DNA of 64,000 nucleotides from Fasciolopsis buskii (lineage: Eukaryota > Platyhelminthes > Trematoda > Plagiorchiida > Fasciolidae): the NCBI GenBank assembly GCA_008360955.1, contig LUCM01006299.1, positions 146,597-210,596 of the forward strand, read 5' to 3'. Numbering within the stretch: the stretch's first letter is position 1; every line of letters begins with the position of its first letter. The position numbers and the translations under genes are program-made. Under the pieces are notes generated by a model. That model was not told the origin of the DNA, made no database searches, and saw only the letters and a list, made by a program, of their open reading frames with translations. Shown here piece by piece: positions 1 through 13,800 of this stretch.

Positions 1-3000
1 AATTATTGGAGAATCACATTGGAAAGTGAAATGAGACGCTGCAAAGCAATGGGGGAAGTACAAGTATACCAGTAAAAGCGAAAAGTAGAAAACTATGTTT
101 TCAAAACCAGACGGAGTTTCCTGGAACTGTTTTCGAGCATTGGACTACGAGTCATTTCGTGTTCCGCAGGCAGTAGTGATCGCGGCTTTACCCAATCGCA
201 TATATACGGTTCGAGATATCCAATACGATATTCCGCGTAGTTTCGTTTGCCCGGGTCAGAACTCGAGCTCCAGTTCTAGCTAAGAGCTTCCTAGCAGGAA
301 TGATAGAATAGCAGACTTATAATCGCCATTACGAGGGCCAAGCCGGTAACAGCGCGTCCACTACGGGTGCGAGATCTGAAACGCAAAAAGGGAATTAGTC
401 TGGCTTGGGTGTCAGCTTTTGGTTATGGCGATTACTGGGTCGCGACAACATACCTGCAACATAGGGCACTCATTCTGTAACACGTGGTAACTAGTACTGA
501 GCTACGTTAGCAGTTTTAGGAGTAGGTGCAGGTTTTTGGCCCCCAAGAACGACCTATTCAGCCCTGCGAAGCCAGTAAAGAGGATGACATTACATGAGAA
601 GCGAGGAGTACACCGGTCCAAGTTGTTCAAATCACGAAATGTGATGACAATATTAATAATAATAATAATGTGCATATTTCTCGACATTCGACAGTTACGC
701 GCAAAGCATGATCACATTTACACAGATGGCGCAGTGGAAACCGTAAAACAAAACTCTAGTGAAGATACAGTGTTCGTGCTCTCATGAACACAACCTGCAA
801 TCTAAAATGCTAAGCACGAGTTTGCGGGCTTTAAATCAGAGCTAAGTGATCCATCACCAAAACTTTCAGGGGCTGATTATGAGTCGCGCACCGTGAGTCA
901 ATCCATGGTTTAACGCATCAAACGTGCGTATTGCGGGGGCATAATCTGGATGGGAAGAAGTGGTGGATGTTGTCAAGCGGCCGGGTTCATCAAAAATCAG
1001 GAGGGTAATATAGTGAAGACAAAGATCAATATGGATGCAGTATCGGAATGGAGAAGGGTCGAAATCACACTGGATATCATATGAGGTGGATGGAGAATGG
1101 CAATCAACAGCATTCGGTAGTCAAAATAATGCCTAAAATGAAACAGCAGGAAACCTTCGAGGCTGCATCAAACAAATTCGGGGATGAAAATATATGAAAA
1201 ATTGTGGACAGAGAGAACGAAACTTACAACAATAGTCGCTAGACTTATGCGGCCGGGAGCGGATTGTGATGTGCGGCGGGAAGAAAAGACCAGTAGTGTA
1301 AGATTTGCGATCAAACCCTAAATGCACTCGCCATGAACGACCTGTGAGTTGTCCTTGTTCTATATCGGAAATTATAGTGTTCTGTAGCGGGAGGTTGGGG
1401 GATTGCGCGACATTTCAGTAGTGTTAAAAGCTGTTTGACCAATCGTCATGGTTCACCTGAGATTCGGCACCCGGGGTGTCACTGGCGTTGATTTGTTTGT
1501 CTTAAGGTTACGCGGCCGGGTACTGGAGCGTCAGGTCCAGATAGCAGGGGTAGACAATCAGCGCAAAGGATGGAGGGAAGCTTTCGGTGAGAGTTTCCGT
1601 TGTATCTGAAGTCACTGGCGAGCCTGGAGAAGAGCCGGAGAGAGGGGGCGGTCTGGAATTTCTTCCAGTTGGTGTTAAGGTGGGTAAACAAAATATGGAA
1701 ACAGCGACAACTGTTAGTTTCTTAAGAAGATCTCAGGGACCGGACGACTGTCTTGAAATGCGCAGGAAGTAGTTTCCGTTGATGGGACGTGTGCGGCGAA
1801 AGCCATCTGCTTTCTCCTTATAGGGTATATGGCACAGTCAGTCCTAGGCTGCATGGTCTTTATTCGTAACGCGTTTCTCTTTCATCTTCTGGCATCTTCG
1901 CAGATGCAGAATACGGTGGTCTGATAGGACGGCCAGCGCAATGGTTAAGAAATAAAGTCCCTATTTATTCTGTTTCCGGAACTCGCCTTTTGTACATGCT
2001 ACAGTGAATCAGTTATAACTGATCATGTGGACAACCGCCGTTGTTCACTACTTGCAATTGCCAAGAAAAGGCATAACTGAATGGGTCACTGATGGCAGCA
2101 TAGGCTGGTTGCTAGGACAGGATTTGCCGTGAGAAATCATAGAGAGGGAAGAAGAGAGAAGCGTGAGAATATTGGGATCAGTAATTTGTATTTGAACAGG
2201 ACGGTGGCAGCTTATACCACATAGTAGCTTCAGTAAGCTTGCATGAACAATTAAGAAAGAAGAACGACGGCAGTTGTTCTAGACGTCAACATACGTACCA
2301 GGTACGCGGTTGGGAAGGGCATGTTGAAAAATAGAGGCGGGGTGGTGAAGCATAAGTGAACAGTCCGATGCGCTACTTCCTCACACCATCAAACAAAGTA
2401 GCCAAAGGCTTATCTACCGAACGAGGGCGGCGTGGGGTCTCCCAATTTGCAGGGTCAGGTCTGGGCTGATGGCGTACATATCCACTGTAGAATGTGGCCC
2501 ATTCCCTGGCAGCCCGAGTGTGCTTTGGTTGCTGGGGTCAACCTGATCCAACAAATGAATGGTTGAGCCCATGTAGGTCCTTTCCATAGTTCCTACGCCT
2601 GGCCTTAATTTTCTGCGTTTTGTGTTTTTTCGCAACTGCCGGGGGTAGTCTATTTTCCCTACGTTCGGAGATGCTGAAGCAAGCCTGTCGCAGTGATTTG
2701 GATTTTCGCAGGGACTGAAGAAACAAAAGCGGGGATGAGCAAGCACACGGAGGATGGTGGTTTATGCTGTGAAACAGGCCTGTACGTATGGCTCCGTCAA
2801 CGTCAAAGCCGTGTCTTGCTTTCATTAACGAGTGCTGCTTGAAACTTACTAATGCGGGCTTGTGTGTTGCAGCATTGATCCATCGACAAGTCCACTGGCA
2901 TTTTCTTCAGCCCACAATGAGAACTGCCCAAAAGGAGAAATATTGGTATATCTAAAGTTTTCTAGGTAGCCTTGAGGGAGCCGTGGCTAAATCGTGCTAA

Positions 3001-4110
3001 TTTATGGGGATGTTGGTAGTTGATTTGATGATTTGGGTGTGCTGGTGTGGAAAGAGGGCACTGGAGTTGCGGGAATTCATCCAAATAAGGTTGACTAGCA
3101 ACCAGTCAAAGGATAAGCGGCAGGCTCTAAATATGGAGGGGCATTGGTATCGTACTGGAAGTTAGCAACTGTGTTACCGAAGGAGGGTGAAGGATTGAGT
3201 AAAGCGGGCCAATCGCCTCGTGATTGCAGGCGGCGGTTAGTTGGCCGCCGTGCGTTTGTGTACTTTCAGACATGGCAGAGCTCATGTCGGGATGGCTTAG
3301 TCGAGTTGGGTATGCCGAGAATGCCAGGTAATCGAAATGTAAAGATAGACTGGCACACTGGATTGACAGAATGGATGTTGGTGTGCGGGGTTGTGCGGTT
3401 ATTTGGATAGTTGATTGGTATGCTCGTCCTGCGGGATTCAACTGAATTAGGCTGGCTGTCATGGTGTTATTTGACAGAAAGACGAGGAAGCGCTTGAGAG
3501 CCCAACTGAAATAGGTTTAAACCAAGCGGTTGTTAGTGGCCATAAAAGACATTGGTGAGATGGCAATCATCTGCGTGGTTATACCGACCAGAGTTGGCAG
3601 ATTCAGAGGGTCACGTTTGCGGGTTGGTCGGACGGGCGAAGGGGAGTGAGTTCCATCCAGATCTACCAGTATTTTTTGCGATCAAAGGAGACGATGTCCA
3701 GGGATTTTCACTCTCCATGCGAACAAACGCAAAGGCGGTGTGTCATGACCATCAGTAAATTTACTCTCAGACATTAATAACGAATTTGTGGGGTGAAGAG
3801 CTTGGACAGCAAATTGAGTGCCGTAGGTATGGAGGAAGTCGATTGTGCAAATTGCCTGAAGGTGTAGCTTTTGAGGGGTTTTGGGTAATCACCTCCTGCA
3901 TGTTGATCTCGATCTTGGTCACCGGGCACGGAGTATCCGGAGATGTAGGGTGACAGAGTCTATCGCACGGACAAGGTAGGTAGGAAACCACGGCAGTAGA
4001 CTCTGGGTTTGGCCCGTCAGGAGGAACCTGTAGTGGCAGCGTAGTGGTCAGAGGGAGCGCCGGATACAACCGAAGTCATGCCGAATTGAAAGTTGCGGTA
4101 AGCTTCTGTG
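1..4110. other. intergenic or intronic DNA, no gene recognised
   Basis: No supported gene. Open frames of about 60-110 codons occur on both strands but none has a recognisable domain or a convincing splice pair. The stretch from about 2.9 to 4.05 kb is markedly G-rich and C-poor on the plus strand, which lengthens proline/serine/threonine-rich frames on the minus strand. I read those frames as composition artefacts. A short AAT trinucleotide run lies near 655-669. Confidence 0.5.
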
Positions 4111-4120
4111 ACCTCAATAT

Positions 4121-4366
4121 ATTGAGAAAACACTAGTTGGCGAACAAGCTCGTTTTCAGTTGCGCTTCAACTCCCTTGGCCCACCCCCCGTCGCAATACA
4201 AACCCTAGACAACAAAACAATTAACACCACAAACCCCTTCCCCACCCATATTTGTAAATGACTAATCCTATAGTGAAAATATTTTGTCAAGATATATATA
4301 GTGATGTAATGTCATGAGTACGAATCACTGAAAACGAGCTTGTTCGCCAACTTGTGTTTTCTCAAT
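4121..4366. mobile_element. MITE-like element with 39-bp terminal inverted repeats
   Basis: The left end (4121-4159) and the reverse complement of the right end (4328-4366) match at 38 of 39 positions, both containing GGCGAACAAGCTCGTTTTCA. The 168-bp interior is non-coding, with a C-rich left part and an AT-rich right part. Size, terminal repeats and lack of coding capacity fit a non-autonomous DNA transposon. No clear target-site duplication is visible, although an 11-base direct repeat beginning ACCTCAATAT lies just outside each end at 4111 and 4391. The superfamily is unknown. Confidence 0.7.
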
Positions 4367-7300
4367 GTGCTCAGTGGTAATTTTCAAGGAACCTCAATAT
4401 ATCTCTCGGGAAGTGAGTGATATCTGTAAAGATCTTGATATTTTTACATGGCATTTAGTTGGCAACGGTTGCCTCTCCTGTTATAAAATGCTTATCACAT
4501 AGTTTATCACGAAATTGGAATAAAATTAGACAGTTAATTTTGGGGAATTATTTCTGGAGCCTAGAGCACAGACAAGGGTTTTGAGTCATACTGCAAACAT
4601 AGAGTATGATAGATTGGGCCAGTGACAGTGGAGGCGGTTGGGTATGTTGAAGTGAGCAACGTTCTTTATCTTCGCATTAAGTTTGTGAAATTCTTCAGTT
4701 ACGCGATCAAAGAAGCGTCCTGTAGCAGCTAAATTTCTTGCATTAGTGTAATTGAAAGGGCCAACTGTGCTGGCTAATGAGGGCCTTTTTCAATGACAAG
4801 TCCTTGATCTGTTGGACTTTGATTTCTAGTTTCCTTAGTCTTTTGTGACATCCAGGGTTTTGTAACCGGAATTACTAAATATGTCAATAAGCGAGACCGA
4901 AAACGTTTTGATGGGTACCAGGGTTTTAAGGGTTTTGTAAGAAAAACGATGCGGCGCTGACGTCCCTTTGGCTCGGCTAGTGGAGACATCGTAAGGGACG
5001 TCGTTAGTTAAGAACGCCTGAGGGGGCTATGAGATGCTGTAATAGTTTGTAACTTTACAAAAGACAACGGCAACTTACAGGTGAAAAGATATATAAACAA
5101 ACCAACTGTTTAGTTTGCTCTTAAATGTAAATAGGTAGATAGATGGAATTTGTGGTTAGCTGCGCAAAGGCGTTTAAAATAGGTCCAGGATGGAGCCGAA
5201 AACGTGGCGGTCCAGGTTGAAACAAAAAATGACAGAGTGGTCAGCGAGAGATGAGGTCAGAGGGCAATGCTCAGAAACATTTAGGCAATAGTTTCAACTA
5301 TGAAAAAGGTTCTAATTGTGCTGAAAATAGCACTGTAAATTGCCAAAACAAAACGGAACAACTCACAGCAAGGAGCGACGTACCGCAGGAAAGTTGAAAA
5401 CGAGGTTAGACCGGATTCAAGAGGGACAATACCTGATGGAATCTTTTGAGGAACATGTGCCAGAAGCAGCATTCTGTTGCCGAATTTGGAAGACCAGGTT
5501 GCAGCTACATGAGAAATGATATTCTTCCGCCATTCTTATGAAGAAAGTCGAGATTTCTATAGAACGTCAGCTCATACCATCTGCCAATAAAAATGCATCC
5601 CCAGTTAGTCTATTTTGTATGGTTTTGGTAAAAGAACTTTGGGAGGGAGCAAGCGGAAGAATGCACGAAATAGCGCACTTTAACATAGGGACTACAGGGC
5701 CGTTTACTACAACGGTGGTAGTGGCCGGGGCTGACCGGGTGCGGGCCACCAAAACTGTAATGCACTGATTAGGGATAAACACAGGAGGTGTGATCCGCCA
5801 ACCTAACCGCACACAAAAACCGGCGCTTCCGAGCTGCCCGCCCGAAGAACTTCGGCTAAAGCGGTGGATGCGACCGCGCCCAGTACAGTTGGTTTAGCTC
5901 TAGTGTACTCGAAAGATGAAGGACGAAATGTGAACATTGTGTCGGCAGGAGAATCAATGCATAAAGTTTCCAGGAGTGGATAATAATAGCAGACCATGCC
6001 TTTAAGCCACATGAAGTGGTCGAGAACAGCAGGTAGGTTTCGTGGAAACTGTCATTAGTGGGAGAAAGAATCCACGCGCTACTCGATGTTCACGAAAGTA
6101 GCAGGAAGTCCGAAGTGTCCAAGATGGATGGACAGATACTAACGGATAGTATGAAATAAAGAAATCAATATGTTGTCCCAGCTTTGGCTTTTCATGTGGT
6201 TGGCTCGAGTAGGAAAATTTATTTCATTTTTCACTCGATGTTCACGGAAGTAACAGGTGATCCGAAGTATACAAAAATGGTCAGAGAGATTTCGATTGGA
6301 GTGAGAAATAATGAATCGAAGATGTTGACTCAGTTTCGTCTGGTGGGAACCGTTTCGGTTCATCAGGGGCAATGATGATTCCAACAAACCCACGTCATTA
6401 ATTTGGGAAGAAATCACGGATTATATTCCGCTCAGTATGTCGGGGGCTTAGCCTTTCTTTTTGTTGGTCCATTAGCTATTTGCGTTTACATTATTCCCAC
6501 TCTGGAAACATGCTCCTTTAAGCACTTATCTCCTCAAGCCCGATACTGAGCGCCCTAAAGAAAACATTTCCTTTTTATGATTTATTCACCAAAAAATTAC
6601 GTAAGGTTATTTGGTGCTATTTTGGAGCATCCTCCAGAAATTTATAGTTTTTATCTTTGCCTGGGCCTGCCTGGTGTGAATGTTATTTTACTGCTGTCGG
6701 GCAGTTTTCAACCCTCTTACAGAAGCATCGTTATCCGATCTTCTTTTTTGGAATGCGCTCCGCTTACCTTGCGTCTCGGGAGACTTCGAGAATCAGACCA
6801 TTATATGTTTGCACAAGTGTTTCATCCGTCACATGCCATTGATATAATGCTTGTTGGGAAACTTTCCCTACTAACAATACTGTCTCTCAAACCAAATACT
6901 GCACTCCGCGCATTCGTGAATAGTCCGTGAATTACTATCTATTTGTAACCGCTTTGTAAACACCAGGACAGAATGACATGAGAAGAGAATCGAAAAGTCG
7001 ATCAGCCATGTACTGTTTTTTTATTGTAAATGATTTCATGTTAATTAAACACCTATCAATTTTCTATATGATCCCTTTAGTAAACATTGATGCGGCACAA
7101 AACCTCCTTGGCCTGGCCGTAACAACGACACCTCTTATCAGGTCTGGCACATCCAGTAACAGTGCATAGACACACTTAAGATACTTGCCGAATTTTGAAC
7201 CGGGAAACGCCAGTGCCTTCGAGGTGACTGAATGTTTATATGGTCTTCGTTAACCTAGATTAGACCACAAGGGCTCTAGAGACATTTTTAAAAGCCAAGT

Positions 7301-10300
7301 TATTTGCTTCGAGGAATTTAATTGCTTTTAGTTTGTTTGCCTTGAGATCCCACACCAAGCTCATATTTTCAAACATCCTTTTCCCGAGGAGTGTCAGGTT
7401 GCAATTGGCTGGTCATGTCGACTTACAGCAACGAGCTGTTTTGGAAAGGCCTGAAAAAAGTGTGAGATTATTCTGCCCTGCATAGTAAGGATTTCTGGGG
7501 CCAAATGGCCCTCAAGATATATGGTAGCGGGCGAAGCCGGAGTCGGGATCCCGGCAGCACAAACACCAGCAACTGAAATAGAAATAAGTAGCAATACAAA
7601 GTCGTTCCAGCTAAAGTTAATGGTGAGCTAGATAGTAAAGGTAAGGCTTGATATAGTTGATGGGAGCCAAGATAAAACTGATGCCACTCCTCGCACGGAA
7701 GGACGATTTGATGAATAATCGTCACATCGAGGCTACAACCTGGGTTACCTGTCGCAAGTGCTCAACGAATAACACCTGAGTCCAAACGGTCAAATCGCTT
7801 TTTATCAGCCAACAGTCTCAGATACAGGCGGAGTTCAGGCAGAAGCACCGATGACGGCAGGCTAGATGAGGGAGAAGTAGAAAGTGAAATATTTAGTTTT
7901 CACTTACAGCCATCATTTGGTCAAGGCTACCGATTAGGTTATATGGTCCTAACAAGACGGGTTGCGACGCAAGCATCAAGCCACCTCCAAGTAATCGAGC
8001 TTAAAGCTTTTCCATTTGACATCTGAAACTGGGGCTTTAGGGAACTAAGTTTGACGAAGCGGGGAAAAGAATTGCAGGCCGGTCCTCAATTAGCCTGCCA
8101 CGAAGCCAAAATAAATCGGACGTATACATTCACCCGAGTTTGCCAAAACTGGAAATCTAAACTAGGAAGAGGATTGGGGCTTTTAACTACATTTCTTCAA
8201 ATCATTTATTTATGTATTTACAGTATGCATGCTATGGTAGATTGTCGTCATCAGCGGTGGCCACGGGAAATTTCCATCAAGGGGATAGTGAGACAGCCTC
8301 AGGGTGTTGTTGACTTTCTAAATCAGGGTTGAGCTGGCCGAAGATAATAACAAGCGGAGCTAGAAGGCCCACGCCTTACGAATGATGGATAGCATCCCAG
8401 AATCGAATACTTCTCCGGGGCGATATCCCACTGGACACGGGTTTTGAGTGGATCCCGAGGAGCCTTCGCAGATGGGTTATGTCATGGGTCGCTGAGAGAC
8501 GTCGCGCTACTTTTGTATCCGCAAACGGAAGCATGGAATTGTCTCGATGAACGTTTTTCCCCCTTTTTGAGAGGGGAGGACTGTCAAATGAGAACTCCAT
8601 CACATTTCCGTCAGTTGTGGTTTTACACGCAGCATATAATTGTCGTAATCGCCCATGAGTGTCAATTCTTGCCCGTCGATGGTCACACCCGCAGACTCCG
8701 AGCCATTTTAAGGCGGGTGTTGGTGATATCAGCCGGAAGAAAGAAAGATAGGTTCGCAGAGGCTTACTGACATGGAGGGCCATGCTGACCACATTCCGAA
8801 GTGAACAAGAACGTCTATATGAAGAAGCTGAGTATCTGCGGATGGTCTTTAGGGCAGTAACAGATGTTCTTTGCGTGATAGTACGAAAAGGTCAAGGCTG
8901 ATGATCCGGGGGAAAGGAAAAATAAAGCGGATTTATGCGCCAAAACTGACTACTTCATTTCACGTCGGGTAACGCTGAGCAGTAGAGCGGAGGAGCCAGA
9001 ACCCCAGGTATTCCTATCCCAGGTTTGTAACAACGGGGCAGGGCAGTAAACGAGGTGGATTAGAAATTCAGTAGGGCCTCGCCTTTCTGGGCTAACGAAC
9101 GTCACCGTATGACCGATAGGAAGCCTTCCTGGACGTTCTTATTTTCCAAGTCTACTCATCCATATTTTCGGACACAGTGTTGGTGAAAGGTAGCAGTAAG
9201 GTACTCAGTATTCGTGGTGCTTGCAGGTTGACCTTCAGTGCACGTCTTCGAGGGTGAACGGCTGAAAAATTTAGACTGTAGTTCCCATAAAGTGCGTTCT
9301 TTGAAACTGGAATTTCCTGCCGATTGATTTGCCAATGGTATAGTCACAGGTTTTACTGTCACTGGAACCCGGTATATTAGCTGCAACTGCTAATCCTTGG
9401 TATATAAGCTGGTTGCACCTTTGACGATTTGGCCATGACGCACAAAACACAAACGCTTATCGGTGAAAGAACAAAGATTTCTTTCTTATCTCCGGGGAAA
9501 ATTTTACACCCTGAGAATCCGGCGCCGGTTATAAAATTTCTATTGGTTTGATAGAAAAATGGTTAAGGAAACGTCTAGGATAAAAGTGGGGAGAGTAAAT
9601 CAGTGTTCACTTTACTTGAATACGAGAAAAAAAGGTCCCCGTAATAAACCAACTGCAAGAGGAAGTTGAAACAACTTGGATGTTTCCCGCATTGAGAGTC
9701 TAGCTCGCTTTCGAACAGGTCTGACTGAGTTAACCGTACCTAGTGAAGGGGTTGAGCTATGGGGCCATGATAGATCTAACGGGAGAGGACATAGCATTGG
9801 GCCATTATTAATGGGCTTGGCAGGGTCCCGGGAGGTGAAAGAGAGTTGAGTGTCTTTTGTGCACCCCACCTACTGAGGAGGGTCGCAACATTATTGACTA
9901 GAAAAATGTCTCTCCTTCTTTTTAAAGTGCATCACTAGTCATTTGGGGTCTGCAGGCTGTGGGGGCAGGGTGGAGTATGACAGTGACCTAGAGAATCTGG
10001 CTTTGGCGTCCGTACTATACAGTGAGTAAGAGGTGGACGGCTGTTTGGGCCTGACAGAACAAGGCGACGTTCAGCTGGGGTGGTCTTGATGGATACGTTT
10101 GGACAGAGGTTGAAATGTGAAGGGCGATCTCGGTATGTCTTCGTTTATAACCGCGGGGTGAAAACTCGTGCACGGTATCGGCACTAACGGATTTTCGTTA
10201 GGCCAACGAAAAGGCGAGTGTTTCGGAGGTAAAACGTATATTTTAAGTGTTGACTCCGCTGTAACACGCCGTGAATTGTATGCCGCCGGCATCTTGCAAA

Positions 10301-10604
10301 CCGAATGCGCACCACTGGAGTCCCGTAAAGTGCAGACAACAATTTTCTTCTGGAGAAGTGGTTTGTCGATGGCTCTTTACAATGTACAGCTGCAGCATTG
10401 CTCTCTAATGAATAACTTTACTAGAACTTTCGTCTAGAACTGCAGCATGATGGGACAAACGTGAAGTTGGGTCGGCGTCCATAGCTTCGTCTTTAGACAT
10501 GGTATATGGGCGACGCCTCTAGCGACCGTGAAATGATATCTAAGACCATCCATGGACACTCCGTCGGAGATGTTAGAAAGAATAACGTTACATGACCTAC
10601 TCAC
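4367..10604. other. no gene recognised
   Basis: Apart from the tandem duplication near 6 kb, nothing is assignable. The longest frames here, a 138-codon minus-strand frame at 8376-8792 and an overlapping 108-codon plus-strand frame, have no recognisable domain and lie on opposite strands of the same DNA, so at most one could be real. Confidence 0.45.
5985..6345. repeat. degenerate tandem duplication, unit about 155 bp
   Basis: Two adjacent units can be aligned by eye. The clearest block begins CTCGATGTTCACG and recurs at about 6080 and 6232; both copies continue into a match ending TCCGAAGT. A second conserved block ending in ATGTTG is at about 6150-6172 and 6303-6327. The spacing of about 152-155 bp is constant across both blocks. 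Divergence is high, so this is an old duplication or the remnant of a satellite. Confidence 0.5.
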
Positions 10605-10819
10605 CCTACTCGATGTTTCAGAGGCCACCGCAACGAGGACGTTGCCAGTGGCCAATAGGCCATGTTTATGCAGCCGAGTCTCAGCATCCATAAGAAAAGA
10701 AAGCGGTGTGTACTTTGAGAAAGAACGTTCCAAACTGTTAATATGGTCCACTAGGTTAGATAATATCCTCTTAAAAATGTGTTCCATATCATGGTATTTA
10801 CTCACCGGGTCGTTAAGTA
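10605..10819 (-). CDS. possible orphan exon, unknown protein
   Basis: A 71-codon minus-strand frame is bounded by a plausible acceptor (ending CCGCAG before 10819) and a good GTGAGT donor after 10605. The residues have a normal protein-like mix, for example DMEHIFKRILSNLVDHIN near the start and HGLLATGNVLVAVASE near the end. I do not recognise a family. No partner exon was found within several kilobases and the opposite strand is also open across the segment, so it may be chance or a relic. Confidence 0.25.
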
Positions 10820-13800
10820 CTGCGGAACATTGGCTCTTTAACCCCAGAGGAGGGCCAACTTTGGAGCATTCTGTAGTGCTAGTCGCACAAAAATTATCAT
10901 TGACAACTTTGTTCTATTGATGTACACCAAGAAACATTCTACTTTCGCTTAGAAATTTAAAGTTTGGGGAGAAAATCTAGGGAAGGTTGTGAAAGGCGAC
11001 CATTTCTAGCTAATAAAGGGATATTGTATGTAATGGATTACGGCAATTTCTGAGGAGAAAAATGCTAAGGAGTACTATTAAGCGACGTAACTTATGAATA
11101 CTTCATGAGGTTAAGTGAGAACCAACAATGGAAGCAGGTCATGTGTCTACTGGATAGGCCTGAAGTTAAACTAACAGGCCAGCCAGACCCAGCGGCAGAT
11201 AAGAGCCGTTAAATGACTGGCCGAAACTAAAAATATACAATACTGTTGCGTAGAACAAGGCCATGAGTCACGTGATGGGCCTGAACAGCAGGATGGTTTT
11301 GAAAAACATGAAGACGCGTGAATAAAATTTTGAGTAGACAGGCCGAGAGGTGTGTCTATTCTTAGAAACAACTAGGTGGACCGATCGAATTTGCGCTATC
11401 TAGCATAAAAGCGTTTATACTTAGGTCGGGTCAGAGTAGGGAATGTGACAAAGTAAACTTAGACGAAAGTAGAAAAATTATTAAATATTGACTGGTTCAG
11501 AAATTGAACGTCGAGAAAAATTAGGCTATTTTCTTTTGTCCAGGAAAATGATGCTAACGTCAGAATAAATCACCAGCAACTAAAAAACCATTACAATGAT
11601 AACTCACGACAGGCAACGGCGTAACACATGATTTTATATTTTTGATACCTGTTCATTACCAAGCAGGCCGAATAAACATGGACGTAGTCTAAGCATGTGC
11701 GGTAAAGTTATACCAGCCAATAATTAGGGGACCGTCAATGGGCAACGGCAGTGGGCATAATTACGGGAGGAGGCAGTAGAGACAACAATCCACCTAGAAC
11801 TAACCATAACCATATTTCAGGAAATCATGGTTTGCGTAGTCCAGTCGGAATTGCCGGCAAACTAGAATCCTCAAAATGTCAAGAGAAAGGAAGCAGGGCT
11901 TGAGGAACGTCCTAAGAACAGAAGAAAATTACTTTCGGCGAATTATACAGGGTTTAAAGGCTGCGAAGGAAAGCCAAGCTAGAAGCACAAGAAAATGGCA
12001 GGGGAGAACGGTGATCATTACAGATACCAAAAATCCACCAGTTAACCAAATTTTCCGTGAGGAAATTGTTCATATTTGTCAAAATACTTCACCCGGGGCG
12101 GGGAGTTCAAATTACGATAAGCAGAGATGAAGACTGGAAGGCGATGGCCGATTGGCAGTGCACCTTAAGTTTTGGAGGTTGGTTAGGAGTTGGGTGAGCA
12201 TTATTGGAGACAAATCCACGCATAGGCGCCACTATACTCAGTCGGATCAATAAGGTTTCGCGAAACCACACTAGACTACTAAGCTACGGAAATAAATTGG
12301 GGAGACGAAAAGGAGGTTTGGACCATTCGACATGGGTCTCCATTTATTATGCTTACCTTCTTTCATAAACCCTCACTTTAACCTGCCGATTTGGAAACAG
12401 ACTGCTGCTGCTGGCAACTTTCCCTCACACAGGTGCCCTTGACACTACCCCAGCCTTGTCCGGCTATCCTTTAGCTAGTCGGCAGGTTCCCTATGATTTT
12501 CAAATCCACCTACCCCATTGGACTCCGCTGAAATTTGCGGAATAAAGTTATTCACAAAGATTTCACACCAGTTTAACAACCCAAATTTCTTTCCAATACG
12601 ACGACCCCACTAGAGCAGAGCTTCCAATGTTCTGCGTTTTGTGTTGTGAGCGCGAGTTCAGTACACTATTCGCCAAACTATGATATCTACCAGATACTGT
12701 CTCTTGATGTTTTCCATGTCCTTGCGATTTTTTAAGCCTCAGATTATCGATTCTGTCATACCCAGTTTCTGTTTAGCTTCGTCAGTCAGGATCCTCCCTC
12801 TAAAGAGGTTTACTGACGGCTCTGACGATCCACGGGAAACCCACCAACATTTGCTAGCCCGAGCTGACCAGAAGGTCATGTCGACTCAAGTTTTCCGCGC
12901 AACAGTTAGTTAACGTCTTCGCTTCTTCTTCTAAATATGATTCAGCATGTATATTAGTTATTATCTTATGCATTCTCTTGCGTAAACTCATTTTCTTTTT
13001 TTCGTTGTCGTCATCGCACATCGTGATCACGCGCACTACATATATATTGGCGCTATCAGAGAAATAGAATTTTAACATTACTTATTTTTTGTCTGATTGA
13101 TTCTGATCTTACGAGACTCATTTGGCCGTGCAGTTATCTCTCATAACCTCCCGGCCTAACCCTGATATCCTTCAAGGAAATGTTTGCCACCGCCTGTGTG
13201 CTCTTTGCATTTTTGATGATGATTGCTTGTGAAGAAGGTTTTCCTCTTTGCAGACCGAAGATAATAAGAGCGGTGTTGTTGACTTGTTGCAAGTCTCCTT
13301 AACTTCTGAATGTTGCTTCATCGTACACCCACGATCGACTCACCCACTGCGTCTTCCAAGTTTATGTCCCTCTTTTACCTTGAAAAACTTTGAATGTTTG
13401 CCCTTGTTGTTAAATTCTTCACCAAGTCCAATTACCAGAAGAACTTCAATCTTGCTTGCCTTTTCAGCCGTTTTGTTTATGTAATTGGAGTGCCAACCGG
13501 ATGCCGTCAGAGGAGATGAAGACAAACCATGGTCTCAAAACCTGCGGCCTGGCAACCATTTCAATTCGCAACTATCTGCGCTATACTTGGATGGGACGCC
13601 GTGGTCGGCGAGATCTTGATGACCTGATAGAAAGTGGTTATCGGAATGTTTCAAATGAGCTTTGAAAACATTAGTCTGCTTTGCTAGACGGTGCTCCCCC
13701 GGCAATAACTAAGCCTCGAGGGCGTAACCGGTGGCCTGATGAACGACTTGTTTCAGGTCTTTAAAAGCCACGGTTAGAAAACCGAAGATTTTTAGTTGCG

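Noticed and set aside
2414..4069. Series of proline/serine/threonine-rich minus-strand frames
   Set aside because: Explained by the G-over-C skew of the plus strand, which removes stop codons on the other strand.
8376..8792. 138-codon minus-strand frame with a 108-codon frame opposite
   Set aside because: Neither strand shows a recognisable domain or splice structure; double-strand openness is expected by chance over 400 bp.
10552..10920. 122-codon plus-strand frame
   Set aside because: No domain and no splice support; the opposite strand has better splice signals and was listed instead as a low-confidence exon.
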